From Thermaurantimonas sp046295455 (lineage in GTDB: Bacteria; Bacteroidota; Bacteroidia; Flavobacteriales; Schleiferiaceae), in NCBI GenBank assembly GCA_046295455.1, contig JBKBNI010000010.1, positions 1-64,000 on the forward strand: a stretch of 64,000 nt of DNA, read 5' to 3'. This document shows, in pieces, positions 16,730 to 26,750 of the stretch (position 1 is the stretch's first letter; the number at the start of each line of letters is the position of its first letter). The notes beneath the pieces were generated by a model, which was given only the letters and a program-made list of their open reading frames with translations, had not been told where the DNA came from and made no database searches. The position numbers and the translations under genes are program-made.

Positions 16730-18613
16730 TTACTCGGTTATGACCACACTGCCCGTCCGTACATTGCGACCCGTGATAATTCGGACAAAGTAAATTCCAG
16801 GGCGAAGTTGCTTCTGGTAAGAAAACGAATGGATACCAGCCGGAAGTTTCTCGTGTTTCAAAGTTTCTACTACCTGCCCGAGAGAGTTGATCATTTCAAT
16901 CTTGACAGGAGCCTCTGCTTCCATCAAAAAAGCATAAGAAAAGTCTTTGACGGTAGGATTTGGAAAGATTGAAACCTCTCTTTTGCCGGGTTGAACACTC
17001 GGGGTTTGATTTGTTGACTTTCTGAAGATCAAGTCTGATATGGTCACCTCTACATTGTTGTCATCTGTTGAACCGACATTGCTAACCCACAAAACAGATA
17101 TAATATCCTCAGCTGTAAAAATTCCTCCATTTGCAGATTTAAGTTGATCAAAAGTCACTGTATATGTACGAACACCAGGTAGTAAAGTCACTTGAGTCCG
17201 AAACTGCTCAGCCCAGGTGGAAATGCCACGTTTAACAACTACAACCTGAACTTTTGTTTCTTTTCGGACATTAGCTGTAAAATTTAAGTCTGAATATTTG
17301 GTAAGGTCCATAGCTCTGTAAGCACCTGGGAGGAGGACTCTATATATGGAGAAGTATTCTTTCACATGGGCTGATGCTACAGCAGCTCTTTCCAGATGAA
17401 ATCCAACTTTTGATAACTCAGTTGTTTGTGGAAGTGCTTCAAAAGATACATTGTCAGCAGATGTCAATTCATAGTCGACACCCCATGCACCATCTGCCAC
17501 GTAGATTTGATCTAGTCCTGAAGTTGCATTATTAGCAATATTGAATCCTGCGTCGAAAGCAAAACCAACCGGAAATTCAAAATCAACAACATTTTGACCC
17601 TCAGGCAAAGGGAGGTCATCGAATACCGGAACATGTTTTTGTGTTTCAGTAGTAGCAGTCAATCCTCTGATAGTCACTCTGGATGCATTAGACTTGTTCA
17701 GTACTTTGAGATGAAGTTTGCCATTTCTGTAATAGCCGCTTTCTACAAAAACAGTGGGCATGGCTGCAGGTAGAATGTTTAAAAATTGCACTGGTCCGTG
17801 GCTTTTAGCAAGATTGATGATGTCTTCTACCATTTGAATGGTCGTGTGAGGGGACACTGACCACACTTGCATATTGAATACTCTATGACCGGTCTTGGGT
17901 TCATATTCGGAGAGATTCCATTTATTATCAATCACAATGTTTTCATTTTCATCTATATACATAACAAAGGTGATGTTGTAATCTAATTCCCCATTTTCCT
18001 GCTCGAGCAGAGCCATGAGAAAGGGATGACCTGAAGCACTTACTGTACGAATTTCGGGCATACGGGCACCCGTCAGTCTGTCACACACTACCTTGGTGTG
18101 GTCATAAATTTTACCCGCAGGTGATTCGAGTGCAAGTACTGATCCCAAGCGGAAAGTTCCCTTAAAATAATCAACAGAGTAGACATCTATGGCGTTTGTA
18201 ATACCAATAAGGTCACCTGGGGTGACAACCTTACCTGCAGATTGTTCCGGACCAGTAACGGGTGTAATGTCTGCTAAAGTCAGTTGCCCACGACCTGCAA
18301 GGAGTGTACCTACAGAGCCAGCAGCGGGAAGAGCTTCTATATTTTCAAAATATGTGTATTTGCCGTCTCTCAAGCGCTGTATATTTCTCTGAGACAAGAG
18401 TTGTGAAAGTCCACCAAAGGACTCTATACCTCCACTTCCTCCACTTGATGATGACCCTGTAACAATATTTACCGCTGCAAAGTTGTTGGTAAGATCAATA
18501 TCGTATTGATCAAATATTGTGCTTACAGCTGATACGACACCAGAAGAATTTACAGTGTAAACCACAGGGTTAATGTGGCTGATGCACCGGGAGCTAAATA
18601 AGGAACTGACCAA
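16730..18613 (-). CDS. C-terminal part of a secreted protein with T9SS type A sorting domain (frameshift-separated)
   Basis: About 610 meaningful residues. There is no ATG start or signal peptide; the first in-frame start is a TTG within the preceding gene, and sensible protein begins at YTVNSSGVVSAV (about 18566). The upstream frame (18550-20682) ends in the middle of the same DUF11-like domain, so both are pieces of one gene broken by a net one-base loss. Residues about 300-520 are beta-rich carbohydrate-binding-like modules of unknown family. The final 80 residues (VSIFPNPTVKDF to RTGSVVITE) are a T9SS type A sorting domain, so the intact product would be secreted or surface-attached. Confidence 0.75.
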   Translation of the reverse strand: MVSSLFSSRCISHINPVVYTVNSSGVVSAVSTIFDQYDIDLTNNFAAVNIVTGSSSSGGSGGIESFGGLSQLLSQRNIQRLRDGKYTYFENIEALPAAGSVGTLLAGRGQLTLADITPVTGPEQSAGKVVTPGDLIGITNAIDVYSVDYFKGTFRLGSVLALESPAGKIYDHTKVVCDRLTGARMPEIRTVSASGHPFLMALLEQENGELDYNITFVMYIDENENIVIDNKWNLSEYEPKTGHRVFNMQVWSVSPHTTIQMVEDIINLAKSHGPVQFLNILPAAMPTVFVESGYYRNGKLHLKVLNKSNASRVTIRGLTATTETQKHVPVFDDLPLPEGQNVVDFEFPVGFAFDAGFNIANNATSGLDQIYVADGAWGVDYELTSADNVSFEALPQTTELSKVGFHLERAAVASAHVKEYFSIYRVLLPGAYRAMDLTKYSDLNFTANVRKETKVQVVVVKRGISTWAEQFRTQVTLLPGVRTYTVTFDQLKSANGGIFTAEDIISVLWVSNVGSTDDNNVEVTISDLIFRKSTNQTPSVQPGKREVSIFPNPTVKDFSYAFLMEAEAPVKIEMINSLGQVVETLKHEKLPAGIHSFSYQKQLRPGIYFVRIITGRNVRTGSVVITE

Positions 18614-20682
18614 TTAAATCCGCTGTATGATCCTGTAGACGGAGTCCCTGATAAAAACACAAAACCACCGGGTTGAGTGACAGTCAATTCAATGTTAGTA
18701 ATAAATCCGTCGGTAAATACCCAAGGTGCTCCCGTATTGTTGGTGATGGTGACTGTAACCGTCACATTATCCCCAACATTAGGAGCTACATTGGATGCAG
18801 AAATCTGTACATGTAAATCTTGCGGACAGTAGTTGGTTAAACCATTAGCTGTAGCCGTATTTGATTGAATTGTCCATGACGCAGAACCGCCCGCATACTC
18901 AAGATCAAATACATGGTTGTTCGTTCCAGGGTTAAAAACTGTGGGTTGAGCATTTAGTGCTGTTCCAGTAAAATTATTTTGCGGTCCGGCCGGAATAGTG
19001 ATTGGTGAAGTTCCACTGCTGGTATATCCAAAATTACCTGCAATTGATGTAGGAGTTTTATTCCATTTACAATGACAAATGGGATTGATAACGGCGGCTG
19101 GTGAATACGGAATTACAACCACTGCGGGAGAAAATTCAGAAGTGCCATCGGTTCCTGTAGCAGTAGTGGTGAGAGAGTCACCAACCGCAAAAGCCGTAGT
19201 GGGTAAGATCACATAAAATCTGTCTACATTAGTGCCTGTTCCCACATTTTTTCCGTTTACCATTCCACTGTAACTACCGGTGGTATTGTCAAGATCTGAA
19301 GATGAGCCTTCTACAAAATTTGTTATGTATAACTCTCCTTGGGCATTAAAGCCGTTCGGATAATTATGTGCTTTAAAAATTTCTATCGTTTGACCTGTTC
19401 TTGCAAATCCTTTAATGTGAAGATTTATTCCGTCAAACTCAGCACTTTCGACTACCGGAAAGTTATTAAGGTTATTTCCACCATTATTGCCGGGGGGCAC
19501 ATCGCTATTGAGTGTCACAAAAGGTGGTACGCCTTTCAGGTTGTCACCACCTGTAGCTACCAGATCTATACCGATCGCACCTGTTTTGGGATTTGGTCCC
19601 ATCACGTAGTTTCCATTGTCTTTGGTGCGGTTTTGAGAAATGATATTGCCTTTAGTAGCTACCGGAGAACTAAATGCTGCCACATGAAAACCGTTTCCGT
19701 AGTTTGAAAACACATCGTTGTACCTGTAGATGCTATTTTGCCCCCAAATACGAAAACCACTGGTCTCTACTTTAAGCTGTCCATTGTGATGTGATGTATT
19801 GCATTCAAATAAATGATTGCCCTCGGCCTGATGCGTGTCAAATCCATTTCCTCCATTGTAATGAGATAAATTGTAACGAACTATAAAATTTTTGGAATTA
19901 AAGGCCACATCAAAACCATCGGTCACTACATGAATTCGCCCATTGGAATAAAATTCATTATACTCAACCAAACCATTCTCAGAGTTAAAGCCGAAATAAA
20001 CACCCATGCCACCGCAATGAGCTACTATATTATTGTGAATATGAAAGTTGCTTCCGGCAATAACAAAGACACCACCACCGTTGGTTTGTATGCCAGCTGG
20101 CGGAAGTGAAATAGTAGAACCATTGCTGCTGATATCTGCCCCAATCAGGCAGTGAGATATTTCACCATTATTAGCTCCCCATCTGTAATAGATGCAATGA
20201 TGTGAATTGTCGAATAATGTCCCGAAACCCGTGATGTGAAGTCCTTTAAATTTTACACCTGAAGCGGAAACATCGAAACCTGTGGAAATGCTGCTATTTT
20301 CTACAATACTGATGTCTGGTCTTTTAATTACAGGCGAAAATTTTGCCGGAGTACACGTGCCTGTCCTTTCATTAGAACCGATTAATACATTGTTGGCTTG
20401 CGGTTGAGTGGTGCCGTCAATGAGAAGGTTCGCCCTGGTGATTTGGGGCAATGCACCAGTGATTGTTATTGTGTAAACGCCCAAAGTTGGATTAAAATTC
20501 GGATCAAAAGTGGGAATATTAAAGTGAATCGCTGTATATGATGAGCTGGAGTTGGCGTCCAATATAGCCTGCCGAAGTGACCCAGGCCCGGAATTGTTTG
20601 TATTTATCACAAAGGCTATTGGCTGACAAAATCCCAAAAAACCAAAAATTAAAAACAGAACAGAATGTAAAGCTTTTCTCAT
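18550..20682 (-). CDS. N-terminal part of a secreted parallel beta-helix protein (ends at a frameshift)
   Basis: 710 residues. The signal peptide (1-19, LIFGFLGFC/Q) is followed by a right-handed parallel beta-helix (about 25-400) with the repeated N-x-I/V-x-x-N pattern (IHNNIVAHCGGMGVYFG, RYNLSHYNGGNGFDTH, RYNDVFSNYGNGFH). Next come linker domains with GTDGTSEFSP and a DUF11/CARDB-like Ig domain (about 630-710: APNVGDNVTVTVTITNNTG to LAPGASATLTLW). The frame then hits TAA, whereas the -1-shifted frame continues the domain as YTVNSSG. The family often binds or cleaves polysaccharides; no catalytic residues can be assigned. Confidence 0.75.
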   Translation of the reverse strand: MRKALHSVLFLIFGFLGFCQPIAFVINTNNSGPGSLRQAILDANSSSSYTAIHFNIPTFDPNFNPTLGVYTITITGALPQITRANLLIDGTTQPQANNVLIGSNERTGTCTPAKFSPVIKRPDISIVENSSISTGFDVSASGVKFKGLHITGFGTLFDNSHHCIYYRWGANNGEISHCLIGADISSNGSTISLPPAGIQTNGGGVFVIAGSNFHIHNNIVAHCGGMGVYFGFNSENGLVEYNEFYSNGRIHVVTDGFDVAFNSKNFIVRYNLSHYNGGNGFDTHQAEGNHLFECNTSHHNGQLKVETSGFRIWGQNSIYRYNDVFSNYGNGFHVAAFSSPVATKGNIISQNRTKDNGNYVMGPNPKTGAIGIDLVATGGDNLKGVPPFVTLNSDVPPGNNGGNNLNNFPVVESAEFDGINLHIKGFARTGQTIEIFKAHNYPNGFNAQGELYITNFVEGSSSDLDNTTGSYSGMVNGKNVGTGTNVDRFYVILPTTAFAVGDSLTTTATGTDGTSEFSPAVVVIPYSPAAVINPICHCKWNKTPTSIAGNFGYTSSGTSPITIPAGPQNNFTGTALNAQPTVFNPGTNNHVFDLEYAGGSASWTIQSNTATANGLTNYCPQDLHVQISASNVAPNVGDNVTVTVTITNNTGAPWVFTDGFITNIELTVTQPGGFVFLSGTPSTGSYSGFNWSVPYLAPGASATLTLWFTL

Positions 20683-20862
20683 TTAGCAAAATAAAGATTA
20701 CAATTTTTCAAATTTGAAACCAAAGGGGCTTTTTTGACGTGTTAACTTTTTAAAAAACTTGAATATCAATTAAAATAAACGGTCAAACCGATCAATTATG
20801 AAATAAAATATTCTTTTGAAAATTTAATAATTTTTAATTTAGGAAATAATACCAAAAATGAA

Positions 20863-23517
20863 CTAAAACGGCTTGAGGTCAAGTGTTGGAAAAGTGTTCT
20901 TCAATATGAAGTAACTTTCTTTAAGTCTCTCTTTGTAAGGCCATGCTTTGTCCCAGCGTGGCCATAGCATTCTGATGGAAGATGAACCGTTGCAAATTCC
21001 TGATTGATCAAAAATTTGGATTTGGAATCCATCAGTAATACGGGTTTCTCTTATTTTGGTGCTTCTATCGTCATCGAGCACCTCCTGATTCGAAGGATCT
21101 ACTACATTTAGATATGTCCATGGTATGCGTATCAACACTTCTTTGTTTTTAAAAAAAACAGCATCTTTACTTGTAATGGTATCAAAAGGATTCGAATAAA
21201 TGTTAAAATTTAAAATCCCAACAGAATCAATATCTTCATATTCTCTCCATCCGTTTGTATATCTGACCACATTCCATGGACCTCCATCAGTGACAGTAGA
21301 TCGATATTTTTGGGTTGGTTCGGAGTATCCGTGATATATGCCGTAGGTATCATACGATTCTGTGATGTACAGTAGCGGTCTGTTTGTATTTATGTTTAAC
21401 AAAAACTCTGATCTTGACTGAAGTACAGTTCCGTTAAGAGCGATACTTTCTCCCAGATTCTTATCATACGTATCCAGAGCAATCCATATGGTATCAGCGG
21501 GATTTACGTCCCTTTCTAACTGTAAATGAATGTAGAAAAAAGCCGGATCATATGAGAATTTTGCGGAATTTATCCAGCAGGACAGATTTATGTTGGGCCA
21601 GATTTTATAATTTGGAGTATCCACCTGAAATGCGATGAAACCAAAATTTTCTTCGGCACTTACAACGTTCCACCATAGGGGTCGTCTGGAGTACGTAGAA
21701 CCTATTGGATTTGTGTACCACATGGTCTTAAACCATTCATCCATAAGCGCAAACAGGTATCCTCCAGCGCACTGTGTCTGATGAATATTTTTGATCAAAC
21801 GAATGTTGTATCTGCCCTGTTGTCTCTCATCATGACCTCCATGGTGCATACCCGAGTGAGAAAAGTGTGCATTGCCCCACGAAGAGGGCACTCCATATTC
21901 TCCCAATACAAGTGGTTTCTTGCCGTAATAATTTTTCAGAGCCGTAAGGTATCCAAGATAAGAATTTGGCCCATATGCATCTGAAAACGTTCTGAAAATA
22001 CTGTCTTCATTAATGAAGTCGGGATAATAAGGATACGCGTGATAGGAGGCGAAGTATCCTCCATTCAGCTTCACCGATTTAAGTCTTGAGAGATCAATTT
22101 GCGCCCAGTCTTCGCTGCTTATTGGATAGGGAGGTTCTGTAGGATGTGTCAGAGGATCTAATGTTGGCCAACTGGATTGAGACAGGGGAACACTTTTTTT
22201 GTAGTGCTTCATCTGATAATCCATAAAAAAATCAAGCCGTTTTGTCCACCAGACTTCAGACGGACTGGCACTGTCAATGGAGAAATACTCTCCGTTGTGA
22301 AAGGTGAGGTTTGGCGATTGAAGTGACATGATACTGTCCGTGTAAACGACTTCATCCGGATACACCTCCCGACCAATGATATAACCCATGATCCAGTCGG
22401 ATACATCCAAATTGTAGGTTCCAAAAGCTCTTCCCTTTCTTTCTCCGATTACGCGTTTACCGTGCATACAATCTATGACTTCAGCTATAGCAGAGTCCAT
22501 AAACTCTGATGATTCATAGAGGTTTTTAGATTCTAGCTCTTCATCCAACCATACTCCTTGCATCAGCCAGAGGGGTCTTTCAAAATGCTCCCTGTTAAAT
22601 TCATCTAAAACTTCATAAAATCTTGGAAAATGCAATGTATAGGTTCTGACCGAATTAAAGCCTGCTTCCCAAATGTACTTAAGCCATCGGTAATATTCTT
22701 CTTTTGATGCTGCCAGATTTCCCGGATTAGTACCAGGGGTAGATATCCCAAGACAGATGCCATTTATGAATAACGGCTCGTACGTATTATCGGATTTTCT
22801 TATGGCTAAATAATGATCTACGGTCTTAAATGGCAGAGAATCTTCCTTAAAAAGAACCCAATTGTGTACAGTCTTGCCTTGCGGAGAAAATTTTGGATTG
22901 AAATAATCCTTGTAGCCAACGGCTTTTACACTAACCTGATAGAATGCAATAATATTTTCGAGCAAAATTTCAGGATCGAGATTATTAGGACTTATGGATG
23001 AAGAGGGTGCATTTTTTAACTTCAAGACTTTTTTTGCTATGGTTGTTTTACCCGAAACGATTTGAATGATGTACATACCTTCGGGTACCTCTGCACCAGT
23101 TTGATCTCTGCCATCCCATGTGAAATAGTTATACTCTTCTTGCAAGGGCCCATTGTGCAACTGTCTGACAACCTGGCCAATCCGATTAACCACAGAAATA
23201 TTCGCTCGAACAGATCTCAGTGCATAGACAATGTAATTAGTCTGATTGCTGAATGGGTTTGGAAACACATCAAATACAACAAAAGGTCTTTTATCAGATT
23301 CTTTTTCAAAAAACGGAAGATTTATTTTGTAAAATCCTGAGGCGTCGGCCTGGGTGGAATAAACCTTTCCAGTGGATGCAGAAGTAAACTCGAGGCGCGC
23401 ATTTGGAACAGGCTGCGCCCATTTATTTCGGACAAAACCTTCTATCATCTGAGCGTTGACCAGATGAAGACTCGATATAACAATCAAACCGATCTTCGCC
23501 CAAATACCTACTTTCAT
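20863..23517 (-). CDS. Large secreted glycoside-hydrolase-like TIM-barrel protein with internal FlgD/T9SS-like domain
   Basis: 884 residues from the ATG at 23517 (a TTG at 23547 is upstream of or within the promoter box). The signal peptide (1-23) is followed by a carboxypeptidase-regulatory domain (about 24-65). An FlgD-like/T9SS-sorting-like module comes next (about 70-155: DVFPNPFSNQTNYIVY, TWDGRDQTGAEVPEGMYIIQI), placed internally rather than at the C-terminus. A clan-A glycosidase-like barrel occupies about 225-620, with EPLFINGICLG, WEAGFNSVRTYT, IIGREVYPDE and PLVLGEYGVPSSWGN (a possible catalytic Glu). The C-terminal beta domains are unassigned. Substrate unknown. Confidence 0.7.
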   Translation of the reverse strand: MKVGIWAKIGLIVISSLHLVNAQMIEGFVRNKWAQPVPNARLEFTSASTGKVYSTQADASGFYKINLPFFEKESDKRPFVVFDVFPNPFSNQTNYIVYALRSVRANISVVNRIGQVVRQLHNGPLQEEYNYFTWDGRDQTGAEVPEGMYIIQIVSGKTTIAKKVLKLKNAPSSSISPNNLDPEILLENIIAFYQVSVKAVGYKDYFNPKFSPQGKTVHNWVLFKEDSLPFKTVDHYLAIRKSDNTYEPLFINGICLGISTPGTNPGNLAASKEEYYRWLKYIWEAGFNSVRTYTLHFPRFYEVLDEFNREHFERPLWLMQGVWLDEELESKNLYESSEFMDSAIAEVIDCMHGKRVIGERKGRAFGTYNLDVSDWIMGYIIGREVYPDEVVYTDSIMSLQSPNLTFHNGEYFSIDSASPSEVWWTKRLDFFMDYQMKHYKKSVPLSQSSWPTLDPLTHPTEPPYPISSEDWAQIDLSRLKSVKLNGGYFASYHAYPYYPDFINEDSIFRTFSDAYGPNSYLGYLTALKNYYGKKPLVLGEYGVPSSWGNAHFSHSGMHHGGHDERQQGRYNIRLIKNIHQTQCAGGYLFALMDEWFKTMWYTNPIGSTYSRRPLWWNVVSAEENFGFIAFQVDTPNYKIWPNINLSCWINSAKFSYDPAFFYIHLQLERDVNPADTIWIALDTYDKNLGESIALNGTVLQSRSEFLLNINTNRPLLYITESYDTYGIYHGYSEPTQKYRSTVTDGGPWNVVRYTNGWREYEDIDSVGILNFNIYSNPFDTITSKDAVFFKNKEVLIRIPWTYLNVVDPSNQEVLDDDRSTKIRETRITDGFQIQIFDQSGICNGSSSIRMLWPRWDKAWPYKERLKESYFILKNTFPTLDLKPF

Positions 23518-23535
23518 TATAAAAAAAATTTGTTT

Positions 23536-23543
23536 CAAAAATA
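23536..23543 (-). promoter_or_regulatory. Candidate -7 box for the glycosidase-like gene
   Basis: Minus-strand TATTTTTG (TAnnTTTG) lies 18 bases before the ATG. A TTG on the minus strand at 23567-23569, 23 bases further up, could be the -33 element. Confidence 0.5.
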
Positions 23544-23642
23544 CCAAAAGATATTCCTTAAAATATCAATCTCAACATTTAAAATTCAAACTTTTATAAA
23601 ACACTTATTTTCAACAATTTAAATAAATTTAGAAAAATTTGA

Positions 23643-24716
23643 TTAAAAGTTGGAAATTTCTTGTTTTGGGAAAAGCAGTTTCCGGAATACGAAAATGGTA
23701 TCTGTATCAGATTGAAAATTATGGGAATAAAACGGCCAGATGACATCTTTAGCCGGTCCTCTGACTCCATCTCCAAAGAGTGTTAAGGATTTTATCATCC
23801 ATGCTTCATCCCAAAGACCTTGGGAAATAAAGCTATTGAGTATCAACGCACCTCCTTCTACTTGCAGGCTTTGAATGTTCCGATGATGCAACTCGTCCAT
23901 GAGAGCGTTGAGCCAGGTCCAGTCGTCTGTCATCCGTAGGGCGATGTCTTCTTTCCGGGCATATCGACGGTCAACGATTCGGATTGCTGGGTTTTCGGAT
24001 TGAAAGATTTTGAGAGATTCAGATAACTTTCTTCGGCGATCTACGACAAATCGCAGTGGATTGGTGCCGTCTACTCTTCGCGTGGTCAGGGATGGATTGT
24101 CTACTGCAGCCGTCTTTGAGCCGATAAGGATAGCCTGGATGGATGCACGCAATTGATGCGCCAACCGCAAGGATTGAGGACTGCTGACAAGGATCGGATG
24201 ACCTGAGGATTGCGAACGGGGAGCTAAAAAACCATCTGCTGATTCTGCCCATTTCAGATGAATGAAGGGACGCTTCAGTGTATGATAGGTAAAGAAATGT
24301 CGGTTTATCTCCCAGCCCTTTGCCTCTTCCACTCCGGTGATGACTTCAGTTTGATGAGATTGCAGCATGTGCACACCCCTGCCGGATACCAAAGGATTTG
24401 GATCAAGGTTTGAAACCACAACTTTTGGAATTTTTTTATCAATGATGAGCAATGAGCACGGTGGTGTGCGGCCATAGTGCGAACAGGGCTCAAGATTAAC
24501 ATAGAGCGTGGATTTTGATAAGAGGCTTTCATCTTTGACAGATCTGATGGCTATCACCTCAGCATGGGGCTCTCCGGGCATGCGATGCCAACCCTCACCG
24601 ATTATCCTGCCTTGATATACCAGTATAGCCCCCACTACAGGATTGGGACGAGCCGTATATCTGCCATGAGCAGCAAGGTGAAAGCATCGATGCATGTATT
24701 GGATGTGTTCATCCAT
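23643..24716 (-). CDS. ribD: Bifunctional riboflavin biosynthesis protein RibD (deaminase/reductase)
   Basis: 357 residues. The N-terminal deaminase domain (1-145) shows the zinc site HAEVIAI and PCSHYGRTPPC, with RPNPVVGAILV. The C-terminal reductase domain (146-357) shows HLKWAESADGFLAP, AILIGSKTAAVDNPSLTTR and VEGGALILNSFI. It converts the pyrimidine intermediate after GTP cyclohydrolase II in two steps. The start overlaps the uvrB stop by one base (TGATG), so the two are translationally coupled. ribH is elsewhere in the window. Confidence 0.95.
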   Translation of the reverse strand: MDEHIQYMHRCFHLAAHGRYTARPNPVVGAILVYQGRIIGEGWHRMPGEPHAEVIAIRSVKDESLLSKSTLYVNLEPCSHYGRTPPCSLLIIDKKIPKVVVSNLDPNPLVSGRGVHMLQSHQTEVITGVEEAKGWEINRHFFTYHTLKRPFIHLKWAESADGFLAPRSQSSGHPILVSSPQSLRLAHQLRASIQAILIGSKTAAVDNPSLTTRRVDGTNPLRFVVDRRRKLSESLKIFQSENPAIRIVDRRYARKEDIALRMTDDWTWLNALMDELHHRNIQSLQVEGGALILNSFISQGLWDEAWMIKSLTLFGDGVRGPAKDVIWPFYSHNFQSDTDTIFVFRKLLFPKQEISNF

Positions 24717-26731
24717 CAGGCTTTAGTCATTTCTTTTAGTCTTGCTTCCATCGTGAGCATTTTGTCCCGGAGCTGAGCAGCAGTGATAAAATCGAGCGAC
24801 TTTGCCGCTTGTTCCATCTCTTTTCGTATTTTTTCAATGTTTTTACGGATGGCTTCGGGCGCTATGTATCGTTCTGCCTCTGGCTCTGCAGCTATAATGT
24901 TGTTTTCTGTGGATTCATCTGTTTTCGGTGAACGCGTCGCGATTGGCAAGTGTGTATCAAAAGATTTTTGAAGTACCTGAGGAGAGATGCCGTGTCGGGC
25001 ATTGTACTCGCTTTGGATCGCCCGTCTTCTGTTGGTTTCGTCGATGGTACGCTGCATACTGTCTGTGATGGAGTCTGCATACATGATCGCCATGCCGTTT
25101 GGATGGCGTGCCGCGCGACCTATGGTTTGCACAAGTGACCTTTCATTTCGGAGGAAACCTTCTTTATCAGCATCGAGGATGGCCACCAGTGACACTTCAG
25201 GCAAGTCAAGACCTTCACGGAGGAGATTCACGCCGATAAGCACGTCAAAAAGCCCCATTCTCAGATCTCTCAGAATTTCTACACGCTCTAAAGTGTCCAC
25301 GTCTGAATGAATATATCTGCACCGAATTCCAAAGCGTGAAAAATATTTATACAGCTCTTCTGCCATCCGTTTGGTAAGGGTAGTGACCAGTACACGTTCA
25401 TCCTGATCTACACGTTTCTGAATTTCATCCATCAGATCATCTATCTGGTTGGATGTAGGTCGTACCTCGATGATGGGATCAAGCATGCCGGTCGGACGGA
25501 TGAGTTGTTCGACGATGACTCCGCCTGAAGATTGGAGCTCGTACTCTCCCGGAGTCGCACTAACATAAATTACCTGATGAATCAGCGCTTCAAATTCTTC
25601 AAAGCGTAAAGGCCGGTTGTCAAGTGCCGCAGGCAAACGAAATCCATATTCTACCAATGTCTCCTTACGACTGCGATCGCCTCCATACATGGCACGCACC
25701 TGAGGTATGGTCACGTGACTTTCATCGACGATGAGCAGCCAGTCAGAAGGAAAGTAATCTATCAAGCAGAATGGTCGGGTGCCCGGTGCTCTGCCGTCCA
25801 GATATCTGGAGTAATTTTCAATGCCACTGCAATAGCCAAGTTCTTTGATCATCTCCAGGTCAAAATTTGTACGCTCTTCCAGGCGTTTGGCTTCCAAAGG
25901 CTTACCATTTTTAAGGAAGAATTCGGTCTGAACCACTAAGTCGTCCTGAATCTGTCGAATGGCCTCCTGCAGACGTACCGGAGAAGTCATAAAAATATTG
26001 GCCGGATAAATTCGAACCCGTTCAAATTCGGACAGTACAGTCCCATCTACAGGGTCAATCTCTTCAAGTATTTCAATCTCGTTGCCCCAGAAATGTATCC
26101 GTATAGCATGATCGCTGTACGCAGGATAGATGTCTATGATATCTCCCTTTACCCGAAATCGCCCTCTGGCAAACTCATGCATTGTGCGGCTATATAGCGA
26201 GCTTACCAGCTGGTGCAAGAGTTTGGTGCGTGCAATGGCTTGTCCTTTGTGAAGTTCAATTACTCCTTTTGAAAACTCCTCAGGATTGCCTATACCATAA
26301 AGACAACTAACCGAAGCCACCACCAGCACGTCTCTCCGACCACTTAGAAGGGAGGATGTCGTACTGAGCCGAAGTTTTTCGATCTCTTCGTTTATCGATA
26401 AGTCCTTTTCGATATAGGTATTGGTAGCGGGAATAAATGCTTCAGGCTGGTAATAATCGTAATAAGACACAAAATATTCGACTGCATTGTGAGGAAAAAA
26501 TTGCTTGAACTCTCCATACAGCTGTGCTGCCAATGTCTTATTATGACTTAAAATCAAAGTTGGTCTTTGAATCCGGGCAACTACATTGGCCATTGTAAAT
26601 GTCTTTCCACTACCTGTCACTCCAAGTAGTGTCTGGGCTCTTTCACCATTTCGGATACCTTCGACAAGCTGTCGAATGGCCTCCGGCTGATCACCGGTCG
26701 GTGTGTACGGCGCTACTAGTTTAAAATCCAT
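24716..26731 (-). CDS. uvrB: Excinuclease ABC subunit UvrB
   Basis: 671 residues, the usual length. UvrB verifies DNA damage and loads UvrC in nucleotide excision repair. Seen: Walker A GVTGSGKTFT (about 38-47), the beta-hairpin YYDYYQPEAFIPATNTYIEKD region (about 91-111), helicase motif II DESH, motif VI region QTIGRAARHPNG, and a C-terminal UVR motif (AAKSLDFITAAQLRDKML) that contacts UvrC. It is followed directly by ribD in the same operon. Confidence 0.98.
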   Translation of the reverse strand: MDFKLVAPYTPTGDQPEAIRQLVEGIRNGERAQTLLGVTGSGKTFTMANVVARIQRPTLILSHNKTLAAQLYGEFKQFFPHNAVEYFVSYYDYYQPEAFIPATNTYIEKDLSINEEIEKLRLSTTSSLLSGRRDVLVVASVSCLYGIGNPEEFSKGVIELHKGQAIARTKLLHQLVSSLYSRTMHEFARGRFRVKGDIIDIYPAYSDHAIRIHFWGNEIEILEEIDPVDGTVLSEFERVRIYPANIFMTSPVRLQEAIRQIQDDLVVQTEFFLKNGKPLEAKRLEERTNFDLEMIKELGYCSGIENYSRYLDGRAPGTRPFCLIDYFPSDWLLIVDESHVTIPQVRAMYGGDRSRKETLVEYGFRLPAALDNRPLRFEEFEALIHQVIYVSATPGEYELQSSGGVIVEQLIRPTGMLDPIIEVRPTSNQIDDLMDEIQKRVDQDERVLVTTLTKRMAEELYKYFSRFGIRCRYIHSDVDTLERVEILRDLRMGLFDVLIGVNLLREGLDLPEVSLVAILDADKEGFLRNERSLVQTIGRAARHPNGMAIMYADSITDSMQRTIDETNRRRAIQSEYNARHGISPQVLQKSFDTHLPIATRSPKTDESTENNIIAAEPEAERYIAPEAIRKNIEKIRKEMEQAAKSLDFITAAQLRDKMLTMEARLKEMTKA

Positions 26732-26742
26732 ATAATACTGTG

Positions 26743-26750
26743 CAAAACTA
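26743..26750 (-). promoter_or_regulatory. Candidate -7 box for uvrB
   Basis: Minus-strand TAGTTTTG fits TAnnTTTG and lies 11 bases before the uvrB ATG, implying a leader of only a few bases. Confidence 0.5.

Noticed and set aside
18550..18613. Programmed ribosomal frameshift in the beta-helix gene
   Set aside because: No heptameric slippery site or downstream pseudoknot is visible; an error or mutation explains it more simply.
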